A stretch of 6,245 nucleotides of DNA. Source: JBHIFB01 sp046760905. GTDB taxonomy: Bacteria > Gemmatimonadota > CAZMKB01. The notes below the pieces were generated by a model, which was given only the letters and a program-made list of their open reading frames with translations, searched no databases and had not been told where the DNA came from. Location: NCBI GenBank assembly GCA_046760905.1, contig JBHIFB010000163.1, positions 1 to 6,245 of the forward strand. The letters are read 5' to 3'. Both the position numbers and the translations under genes were made by a program. Positions 1-5,910 of this stretch are shown here, piece after piece (position 1 is the stretch's first letter; each line of letters begins with the position of its first letter).

Positions 1-45
1 CTGCGTTTCACTTCCAAGATACGTCACCGTATTTGTGAAACGCAG
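1..45. repeat. Imperfect 18-bp hairpin with a 5-nt bulge
   Basis: Bases 1-11 (CTGCGTTTCAC) are the exact reverse complement of 35-45 (GTGAAACGCAG). Inside, 17-23 pairs with 28-34, with one G-T wobble, around the loop TCAC (24-27). Bases 12-16 (TTCCA) form a bulge on the 5' side, so the 3' arm is continuous over 18 bases. No T-run follows, so it is not a classic intrinsic terminator for rightward transcription. It could be a REP-like palindrome, the end of a mobile element, or the tail of a gene to the left. The repeat starts at the first base of the window, so the stem may not be complete as seen. Confidence 0.7.
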
Positions 46-62
46 CACTTAGTTCTCTCAAA

Positions 63-88
63 ATGTAATGTCATACATCAATTTTTTT
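63..88 (+). terminator. Weak hairpin followed by seven Ts
   Basis: ATGTA (63-67) can pair with TACAT (74-78) around a 6-nt loop, and a run of seven Ts follows at 82-88. The stem is short and has only one G-C pair, so its strength as a terminator is doubtful. Its place just before the transposase promoter would suit the common need of an insertion sequence to block read-through from flanking genes, but that is inference. Confidence 0.25.
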
Positions 89-92
89 CCTC

Positions 93-121
93 TTGACTTC
101 TCCGACCTATTGATGTATTAT
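93..121 (+). promoter_or_regulatory. Sigma70-type promoter of the transposase remnant
   Basis: TTGACT at 93-98 and TATTAT at 116-121 are separated by exactly 17 bases, and each box matches five of six consensus positions. Transcription would start at about 128, which is the A of the transposase ATG, so the message would be leaderless or nearly so. No Shine-Dalgarno sequence lies between the -10 box and the ATG, which agrees with that reading. Confidence 0.6.
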
Positions 122-127
122 TTTACC

Positions 128-523
128 ATGTTTCTGAGGGTTAAAAGAGGTGGAAACAAAAGATTCCCGCACGATTATCTCCAGATCGTAGAATCATATC
201 GCGATGGAAAAACCGTCCGTCAGCGCGTGATTGCATCCTTGGGAAGACTGGATGAGTTACAGGCAAGAGGACAGATAGATGCGCTTATTAAAAGTCTTGC
301 CCGTTTCAGCGAAAGGCTTGAGGTCATAGAGAAAGATCCTGATATTAGAAGCAATAGGAGTTAAATGAGGGAATCTGTTGATGTGAACCAGAATGATCGG
401 TCCGACTTCCTGGAATGTTGTAACTGAAACACTGCCGATTCTATGAAGGCGTTAGGTCGAACTGAATTCGAACCTGATGTGAAGAGGAAATACGTTACCG
501 TAATTGAGAAATGGCCCACTTAG
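128..523 (+). pseudogene. IS1634-family transposase, N-terminal fragment, decayed
   Basis: Starting at the ATG at 128, the first 78 codons are intact up to a TAA at 362-364. They match what I know of the IS1634 transposase N-terminus: MFLRVKR, then LQIVESYRDG, VRQRVIASLGRLDEL, and a segment with SLARFSERLEVI. The same frame continues past TAA 362 and TGA 425 and reads LGRTEFEPDVKRKYV at about codons 108-122. There the family has a segment resembling 'GRxFEFDVERAVF'. Between these, IGP and LPIL appear one frame over (396-443), where an 'IGPxLxFxRLW' segment is expected. The frame ends at TAG 521-523. Full-length family members have roughly 500 or more residues, so the RNase H-like catalytic core is absent and the fragment cannot transpose. 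An in-frame ATG at 68 would add 20 residues unlike the family, so 128 is preferred. Identity of the first 78 codons is fairly secure; the decayed extension rests on weak similarity. Confidence 0.65.
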
Positions 524-530
524 GCGAAGA

Positions 531-2390
531 ATGAGAAGATATGACAAGGTGATGAAATCGAGGGGGGAAACATCTCCTCCGGGAGAGATTTTTTTCTTTG
601 CTATATGCGCTTCGGTTGGCGTAACGATATTGGTGACTATCGTCAACGAATATTGGGAAAGTGGTCTCTGGAATCTTTTAGCCCTTACACTGCGCAAGGC
701 ATATATCATCTCTCTTGCTTATATAATGATCGTTTACGGACTTCTTGCGATTGTGAAGAGGTATCTCGAAGGGAAAGCGGGCATTATTGCGCGAAAAAGC
801 ATCCTGGTTTTATTTGTGTTTTTCCCGATGGTATCGGCCCTGGATTACAGTAGCCCTATAAGAAGGATTGTTCATCGAAATGTTATAGCCGACGTCATGA
901 CCTATCTAACGGCTTTCGTAGCCGCCTTTTCTTTGATGACTCTGATCGAGTTCGTAAGGGAAAGGGATAGGTTGATGCGTCGCTGGATCGGGAAAACTCT
1001 CATTCCTTCCGCAGTATTGGGTATTGCAGCATGCATTCTCCCTTCCTTCGCAGGTGAAGAAAAGGCAGGGGGAAACATTCTTCTCATAACGATCGATACA
1101 CTGCGTGCGGACCACCTTGGATGCTATGGTTATGTTAGGGACACTTCACCCAGAATAGATAGATTCGCCAGAATGTCATACGTTTATACGAATCCTATCG
1201 TACAGTGGCCGAAGACGAGCCCCAGTTTCTCATCCATCCTGACGAGCCTTTACTGCAGTCAGACCGGAGTGACCAGTCCGAGGCAAAGGCTGTCATCGAA
1301 TATGACGACGACAGCTGAAATCCTAAGAAACACTGGTTACAATACAGCCGCAGTTGTGGGCAATGGGAATCTTGCAAAAAGATATAATTTCAATCAGGGA
1401 TTCTCGATATACATCGAAGCATGGAAGGATGAGAAGATTGAATCAGGGAAGGCTTGCACAGCTCAACATATCACCGATCTTTCTCTTAGAGTTCTTCAGG
1501 ACCTTGCGAGGGAAGGTGGATTCTTCATGTGGATCCACTACATAGATCCTCATGCTCCTTACAATCCACCTTCTAATTACAACGGGATGTTCGTGGGTGA
1601 CAAGTACTTTGGTGACAAGAGGATCAAACTCAATGAAGGTTTCAACGACGATATTGGGGGGTGCCCGCTGCGGTCACGTCTCGGAGAAAACGACAACCTT
1701 TATTACTACATCGCCCAATATGATGCAGAAATACGCTATTGTGACTCTCAACTTGGAAGGATACTCGATTTCCTGGAAAGTAAACATCTCATACGGTCAA
1801 CCATGGTGATAATAACTTCTGATCATGGTGAGAGTCTTGGCGAACACAACTACTATTTCGAGCACGGTAAGTTCCCTTACGATGCAACACTCAGAGTACC
1901 TCTAATAGTTTATGTTCCAAGTCTCGGGGAGGGAAGGATAGATTCGCCTGTCCCCCTGCTTGATATCCACCCGACGATCCTCGAATTCGCCGGAGTTGGA
2001 GGGGATGGTCCATGGGAGGGCAGAAGCCTTTTCGCTCAGATGAGGGAAGAGACTGGCGCACGTCGTGGGGTCTTCTCCCAGTCGGGTGGAGTGAAGAACC
2101 CGGTCTGGGCGGTGAGGCGGGGAAAGTGGAAACTCATTCATACCTCCTCCAGTAGATACAGGAGCCTCATGAGTGGAGCGCCTTACGAACTGTATGATCT
2201 GGAGAATGATCCGGCGGAAACCGTTAATCTCTCGGGCGCAGGGGTGGAAGTGGAAAATGATCTGAGGGAGGTGCTGAACCGATGGATTGAGGAGACAAAG
2301 GAAGGAATCGAGATGACAGAAGAACAAGTCGATATCTTCGAGAAATCAACCAATGAGAACCTGAGGGCGCTCGGCTATATAGAGGATTAA
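531..2390 (+). CDS. Membrane-anchored sulfatase-fold protein (alkaline phosphatase superfamily) with Thr nucleophile
   Basis: This 619-residue protein has about five hydrophobic segments (near 20-38, 56-75, 90-104, 120-141 and 155-173), then an external sulfatase-type (PF00884) domain from about 182 to the end. Visible motifs are ITIDTLRADHLGCYGY (Asp189), WPKTSPSF (226-233), IHYIDPHAPY (His336, Asp339, His341), TSDHGESLGEH (Asp431, His432), EHGKFPYDATLRVPLIV (His445, Lys447), and the sulfatase C-subdomain signatures RGKWKLIH and YELYDLENDP. In true sulfatases the motif C/S-x-P-S-R supplies formylglycine. Here it is T229-S-P-S-F, so both the modifiable residue and the Arg are missing. Thr is the nucleophile in lipoteichoic-acid synthase and phosphoethanolamine transferases of the same superfamily, so phosphotransfer or phosphodiester hydrolysis at the outer face of the membrane is more likely than desulfation. 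The substrate is unknown. The tail ends in LRALGYIED. ATG 531 is chosen because AGG at 522-524 lies 6 bases upstream. A TTG at 504 would add nine residues but has no well-placed ribosome binding site. The gene is convergent with the next one. Confidence 0.9.
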   Translation: MRRYDKVMKSRGETSPPGEIFFFAICASVGVTILVTIVNEYWESGLWNLLALTLRKAYIISLAYIMIVYGLLAIVKRYLEGKAGIIARKSILVLFVFFPMVSALDYSSPIRRIVHRNVIADVMTYLTAFVAAFSLMTLIEFVRERDRLMRRWIGKTLIPSAVLGIAACILPSFAGEEKAGGNILLITIDTLRADHLGCYGYVRDTSPRIDRFARMSYVYTNPIVQWPKTSPSFSSILTSLYCSQTGVTSPRQRLSSNMTTTAEILRNTGYNTAAVVGNGNLAKRYNFNQGFSIYIEAWKDEKIESGKACTAQHITDLSLRVLQDLAREGGFFMWIHYIDPHAPYNPPSNYNGMFVGDKYFGDKRIKLNEGFNDDIGGCPLRSRLGENDNLYYYIAQYDAEIRYCDSQLGRILDFLESKHLIRSTMVIITSDHGESLGEHNYYFEHGKFPYDATLRVPLIVYVPSLGEGRIDSPVPLLDIHPTILEFAGVGGDGPWEGRSLFAQMREETGARRGVFSQSGGVKNPVWAVRRGKWKLIHTSSSRYRSLMSGAPYELYDLENDPAETVNLSGAGVEVENDLREVLNRWIEETKEGIEMTEEQVDIFEKSTNENLRALGYIED

Positions 2391-2392
2391 AT

Positions 2393-2410
2393 AAACTCTC
2401 TGATGAGTTT
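2393..2410. terminator. Inverted repeat between convergent genes, possible bidirectional terminator
   Basis: AAACTC (2393-2398) and GAGTTT (2405-2410) are perfect inverted repeats around a 6-base loop, starting two bases after the forward gene's stop. Read on the minus strand, the stem is followed by ATTTAAT, a T-rich tail suited to ending the 2435-4321 transcript. Read on the plus strand, the tail is CAATATTAG, which is weaker. The stem has only two G-C pairs, so termination would be modest. The gap between the two stops is 44 bases and contains no other candidate. Confidence 0.4.
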
Positions 2411-2434
2411 CAATATTAGCTGGGTGATGGGGGA

Positions 2435-4321
2435 TTACTGTATATACCCAAGATTTTTGAGCTGTTCCTTGACCTCATTGTCCGAGCTGGATCGAATTGT
2501 TCTGAATGAAGCTGAATGCGGACCATAGGAGTCAATATATTTGGTTGGATGATTGTCGAGGAAATATTCTTCGAAAACCTCCTCCACGACTCTGCCTCTC
2601 ATGTCTTTCGCGACGGGTAAGCCTGATAGGTATAGTATCGTTGGGAGAATATCGTAAATATCCACCCTGTTGATTTTATATCCTTTCCTGATACCTTCAC
2701 CGCTCACGATAAAAACACCATCAGGGGCATCTTCATGAATGCCGGATGGCTCTGTAGAATTTGATCTGTTCCTGTTTGCATGATGGCCATGATCAGAACA
2801 GATGAGTATATGTCCCTTATTCCCAAGAAGCTCGATGAAATCACCAATTATTTCATCCTGGTAGATGTAGTAATTTTCGATCACATCACCGTATTTTAAT
2901 ACATCTTCTTTATCCGTATCAGGAAAGTATTCCGGTTCCATCCATTCCCAGAAGCTGTGTTCGGATGCATCGATTCCCGAGAAGTAGATTGCAAACAGAG
3001 TTGGTTGATATGTCTCATAAAGGTATCTTCCAACGTAGTGTCTCCATTTATCGGTGTTGTAGCCCACTTTGAGGACTTTCAGTTTATCTACCTTCAGGTG
3101 AGAGAAATGATTATAATTCCCTGTCGCTACGGCATTTAATTCATCTGCCTTCAGATGAAGGAACCGACCCAATTCTTCACCTGAGATAGCAGAAGTCGAT
3201 TTGACCCTTGAAGCTATTTCCTCAAACAGCGAATCCGGGTAAACGATCGAGCGTTCATTTTTTTCATATTCAGCGCTTATCCAACGAAGCACCCTATCGG
3301 ATACCATGAAACCATTCACCTCTTCAGAAGGCCAGGAGCCCCACCAACCAACCACTCCAACAGATATGCCGGCTTCTGTAAGAATATTCCAGAAAGCCTT
3401 CTCGGCCCGTAATGTGCTCGTTATGGGTGATGAAACACTTCCCATTGTTTCCAATGTGCTTTTCAGTCCCAGGGCAAAAGTAAATTTGGAAAGAGGTCTC
3501 TTCAGGCCGAATACAGGATATACCAGAAAATCAGTTATACCGTGTTTTTGATATTTCTTCCCTGTAGCTATGCTTGTCCAGACAACCGGAGAAACAGTCG
3601 GAAAGATAGTTTTTAGAGACCCGAAGCTTCCAGACTCTATCAATCTTTGAATGTTAGGAAGTTTGTTTGATTCAATCAGAGGATTTATAACAGACCAGGT
3701 CATACCGTCAACTGCAATTATTAATAACTTCTTATCCTGTTCGTTTTCTGACTTTAAGCTGGTTTGTGTTAACGAGACGCTTTTCTCGTTCTTCGCTCTC
3801 CCCTCGAAAAAAAGCACAGATATTATGAAGGCCCCAAGAAGAAATAAAAAGCCGAGTGGCATCCATTTTTTCCGAGGGAGGAATGCCTTTTTAATCGGTA
3901 GATGTGTAATTGCAAAGGAAAAAGAAGCACCAATTAGAAACGCTGCAAGAACCATTGCAATCAAGCCTGGAATTGCAATTCTGGTGAGAAACAAAAGTCT
4001 GCCGGGTAGGACATCTTCATTCCAAAGCAATAGAGAGAAGATGAGAGACGAGCCGAGGCCGAAGAGGATCGGGAAAATCTGTCTGAAGGATTTCTGACTG
4101 AAAAACGGGATTTTCGTTATGGCGAGGCTTATGAAACCCAGGATGATGCTCCCGGCAATTCCATATAATATAATTAGATAAACAGTTATAACTATTGCAT
4201 CCAGCGGATAGATGAGTAGCGCATTCCTATAAGCGAGAATACCACCGACGAAAACGGAATAGATCGAACCGAGGATAAGACCTGTGTAAGCACCGTATAA
4301 GAAGTACTTAGATATTCTCAT
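2435..4321 (-). CDS. Membrane-anchored type I phosphodiesterase/nucleotide pyrophosphatase-fold protein
   Basis: The 628-residue protein begins with about five hydrophobic segments (near 8-30, 42-69, 82-100, 110-137 and 153-172), followed by a charged linker and an alkaline-phosphatase-superfamily domain of the type I phosphodiesterase class (PF01663-like) from about 198. Predicted metal ligands are Asp205 in IIAVDGMTW, Asp451 and His455 in GIDASEHSF, Asp510 and His511 in CSDHGHH, and His529 in GIHEDAPDG. The nucleophile region is FPTVSPVVWTSIATG (240-254). Aligned on the trailing W-T-S-x-x-T-G, Ser244 takes the catalytic position, with Thr242 as the alternative. The expected reaction is hydrolysis or transfer at a phosphodiester or phosphomonoester on the outer face of the membrane; the substrate cannot be deduced. 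The tail ends in LKNLGYIQ, like the convergent neighbour. ATG 4321 is the only reasonable start before the first helix, but it has no clear Shine-Dalgarno sequence. A strong promoter lies about 110 bases upstream of it. Confidence 0.9.
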   Translation of the reverse strand: MRISKYFLYGAYTGLILGSIYSVFVGGILAYRNALLIYPLDAIVITVYLIILYGIAGSIILGFISLAITKIPFFSQKSFRQIFPILFGLGSSLIFSLLLWNEDVLPGRLLFLTRIAIPGLIAMVLAAFLIGASFSFAITHLPIKKAFLPRKKWMPLGFLFLLGAFIISVLFFEGRAKNEKSVSLTQTSLKSENEQDKKLLIIAVDGMTWSVINPLIESNKLPNIQRLIESGSFGSLKTIFPTVSPVVWTSIATGKKYQKHGITDFLVYPVFGLKRPLSKFTFALGLKSTLETMGSVSSPITSTLRAEKAFWNILTEAGISVGVVGWWGSWPSEEVNGFMVSDRVLRWISAEYEKNERSIVYPDSLFEEIASRVKSTSAISGEELGRFLHLKADELNAVATGNYNHFSHLKVDKLKVLKVGYNTDKWRHYVGRYLYETYQPTLFAIYFSGIDASEHSFWEWMEPEYFPDTDKEDVLKYGDVIENYYIYQDEIIGDFIELLGNKGHILICSDHGHHANRNRSNSTEPSGIHEDAPDGVFIVSGEGIRKGYKINRVDIYDILPTILYLSGLPVAKDMRGRVVEEVFEEYFLDNHPTKYIDSYGPHSASFRTIRSSSDNEVKEQLKNLGYIQ

Positions 4322-4356
4322 TACCAGGGGTCTGATCGAGTTTTGAATGAGCCTCT

Positions 4357-4372
4357 TCGTATCTTAATACGA
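4357..4372 (-). other. Small hairpin in the 5' leader of the phosphodiesterase gene
   Basis: The six bases 4357-4362 (TCGTAT) pair perfectly with 4367-4372 (ATACGA) around a 4-base loop. It lies about 36 bases upstream of the ATG at 4321 and within the predicted transcript. It is too far from the start codon to cover a ribosome binding site. No known riboswitch pattern was recognised in the leader. Confidence 0.4.
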
Positions 4373-4438
4373 CAGACACAGACAGCGGTCGGTACGCTAA
4401 TTGATAAAATATTGTATTGATGTTTTTATTCATGTATG

Positions 4439-4467
4439 AGTATAGTGTACTTCGTATCCAATGTCAA
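4439..4467 (-). promoter_or_regulatory. Near-consensus sigma70 promoter of the phosphodiesterase gene
   Basis: On the minus strand TTGACA (4467-4462) is a perfect -35 box and TATACT (4444-4439) a five-of-six -10 box, with exactly 17 bases between. Transcription should start near 4432, leaving a leader of about 110 bases before the ATG at 4321. This gives the gene its own promoter, independent of the glycosyltransferase gene upstream. Confidence 0.75.
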
Positions 4468-4478
4468 TGAAACTATCG

Positions 4479-4497
4479 CAGAGGATTTTCCCCTCTG
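4479..4497. repeat. Dyad just upstream of the -35 box
   Basis: CAGAGG (4479-4484) and CCTCTG (4492-4497) are perfect inverted repeats around a 7-base loop, and on the minus-strand RNA a G-U pair would extend the stem to 7. It ends 11 bases upstream of the -35 box of the phosphodiesterase promoter. No T-run follows on either strand. It could be a weak factor-dependent terminator for the glycosyltransferase transcript or a regulator-binding dyad. Confidence 0.4.
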
Positions 4498-4540
4498 GAT
4501 GACACGCTTCCGTATCTGCGTGAACTTCAATTTGTGCCAC

Positions 4541-4575
4541 GTGAGGTTTCCTTCTCACCGAAGTAATTTCCTCGG
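4541..4575 (-). other. Two abutting small hairpins after the glycosyltransferase stop
   Basis: Reading the minus strand after the stop at 4586, CCGAGG (4575-4570) can pair with CTTCGG (4563-4558) around AAATTA, with one G-U pair. GTGAG (4558-4554) can then pair with CTCAC (4545-4541). The two stems share base 4558, so they cannot both form fully. Neither is followed by a T-run, so they are not typical intrinsic terminators, but they may protect the 3' end or assist Rho-dependent release. Confidence 0.3.
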
Positions 4576-4585
4576 ATTCACATTC

Positions 4586-5899
4586 TTAAGCTGATGCATG
4601 TTTCGTATCCTTAATTAGGCTTGCAATAAAATATGAGGCATACATCATCACGAACGGCATTATCGGAAACGAGTACCTGGAAATCGCATGTAAAAATCCG
4701 TAACACAGATTGAAATACAGTATAATGACGATAAAAGGAGCATAGAAATAACCGGCATGGTATCGCAGAAGAATTATACCGATCACAGCAAGGATGAGTA
4801 ACGAGAAATTGACAAAAGCGTTGAATATACTGATACGCCTTGAATGCCCTCTGTACCAGAAATCAAGTACTGTCTTAATAGTGTTACTCACAAAGAGACC
4901 CGGCTTTTCCAGGATATTCTGTATTGCCAATTTTATATAAGTGTAATCTCTCTTTTCAGGATCGCTGTTATCGGCAACCCCGAACTCTCTTATCTGGTCA
5001 GCCTTCTCCTCGTTTTTGTCCGCAATCGTATTGCTATAAAGAAAATGGCCTCCTCTGCTGGATACGGGAATAATCTTTCCTGTGCACAGGTAATTCCTCA
5101 CCGACCATGGAAAGATTGTGGAGATAAATATCGTCACCATGATAATTGAATTTGCGATTCTTGATCTTAATTTCACATCATCACCCCGTTTAACATAGAT
5201 GAGAACGAGAGGCACGATAAGTAACAGGGATATAGGCCTGGTCAGGGCGGATAATCCCAGGAAAATGCCCAGACAAACGGCGCTTTTTCGATTGTTCGCG
5301 TTGATGAGGTCAAGAAAGAAGTGTGAAGCCATCAAAATCAAAAGAGCGAATAGTGTCTCCGTTATAAACATAGAGTTGTACAACATCGACTGCGGATATA
5401 TAGCGAATAGAATCGAAGCAATCTTTGCGGTTGATGTGTCATGGGTCATCCTTCGGGCCAATTTATAAATATAATAGCATATAATTACCTGCATAGCATC
5501 CTGCACGAGAAACACCTTCCACTTACCGGGTCCGAGTATTGAGAATATCACAATCAAAAATAGTGTATAAAGAGGAGGCCTTACGGTATTAGGTGGATCT
5601 GTAGCGTGGATTCGATATCCGTTTCCGCTGATAACATTCAAGGCAATCTCATCATAGTTGTCATCGGCTGTCCAGCCATACTCATGTGCCAGATTGTTGT
5701 AAACAATAATATAGAAGAGTACTCTTAATAGAAATGTCACTATCAGTATATGTCTTAGATCTATGTATTGAACCGAAAAGGACACTTTTCGAATTAAAGG
5801 ATTATTTGAAATGTTCATGACATCCATCCAAGAGGGCTGAGTATTCAGCTTAATTCTCATACTTAAAGATGTCGTTCGTTCAGATATAGAAAACGCCAT
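4586..5899 (-). CDS. GT-C fold glycosyltransferase, family 39 / ArnT-like
   Basis: The 437-residue protein has about ten hydrophobic membrane segments, the first near 48-68. It carries the layout of bacterial family-39/PMT-type glycosyltransferases, which use a polyprenyl-phosphate sugar donor at the outer face of the membrane. Visible signatures are the acidic first loop WTADDNYDEIALN (77-89; Asp79, Asp80, Asp83, Glu84), then RPPLYTLFL (107-115), ITETLF (179-184), LTRP (219-222), FPWSVRN (263-269) and the late SRYSFPIMPF (407-416). The large external loop falls around 275-350. The acceptor (lipid A, protein or polysaccharide) is not evident from sequence. Known ArnT proteins are longer, with an added C-terminal periplasmic part that is missing here, so this is a short, core-only member. 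The start is uncertain: ATG 5899 lies only about 5 bases from the likely transcription start and has no Shine-Dalgarno sequence. ATG 5818 (codon 28) is preceded by GGATGG and would still keep every helix. Confidence 0.88.
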   Translation of the reverse strand: MAFSISERTTSLSMRIKLNTQPSWMDVMNISNNPLIRKVSFSVQYIDLRHILIVTFLLRVLFYIIVYNNLAHEYGWTADDNYDEIALNVISGNGYRIHATDPPNTVRPPLYTLFLIVIFSILGPGKWKVFLVQDAMQVIICYYIYKLARRMTHDTSTAKIASILFAIYPQSMLYNSMFITETLFALLILMASHFFLDLINANNRKSAVCLGIFLGLSALTRPISLLLIVPLVLIYVKRGDDVKLRSRIANSIIMVTIFISTIFPWSVRNYLCTGKIIPVSSRGGHFLYSNTIADKNEEKADQIREFGVADNSDPEKRDYTYIKLAIQNILEKPGLFVSNTIKTVLDFWYRGHSRRISIFNAFVNFSLLILAVIGIILLRYHAGYFYAPFIVIILYFNLCYGFLHAISRYSFPIMPFVMMYASYFIASLIKDTKHASA

Positions 5900-5910
5900 G
5901 CAATTCTTAC

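Larger units (their letters stand above)
1..523 (+). mobile_element. Remnant of an IS1634-like insertion sequence (left part only)
   Basis: The stretch contains the 5' part of an IS1634-type transposase gene with its promoter, preceded by a hairpin that may belong to the element's left end. The remaining three quarters of the transposase and any right terminal repeat are absent, because the sulfatase-like gene follows directly. The outer limits are guesses: position 1 is the window edge, and 523 is the last in-frame stop of the recognisable remnant. No target-site duplication could be tested because the element has only one end here. Confidence 0.45.

Noticed and set aside
379..448. Possible promoter for the sulfatase-like gene (TTGTAA with TATGAA downstream)
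   Set aside because: Each box matches only four of six positions and the spacing is 18, so it is no better than chance in this sequence. The gene's promoter remains unidentified; read-through from the transposase promoter at 93-121 is possible.
504..530. TTG at 504 as the start of the sulfatase-like gene
   Set aside because: The nearest purine-rich stretch (AGAGG at 483-487) is 16 bases away, while ATG 531 has AGG at a good distance. The nine extra codons also overlap the transposase remnant.
452..709. Minus-strand open frame of 85 codons across the start of the sulfatase-like gene
   Set aside because: It overlaps the decayed transposase and the first helix of the real gene, and the composition of its product does not look like a protein family.
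1902..2327. Open frame of 141 codons on the minus strand
   Set aside because: It lies opposite the C-terminal part of the sulfatase-like gene, whose conserved motifs (RVPLIV, ELYDL) fix the true strand and frame.
3651..4097. Open frame of 148 codons on the plus strand
   Set aside because: It is antisense to the membrane helices of the phosphodiesterase gene, which has strong family motifs on the other strand. The antisense product resembles no family I know and has no ribosome binding site of note.
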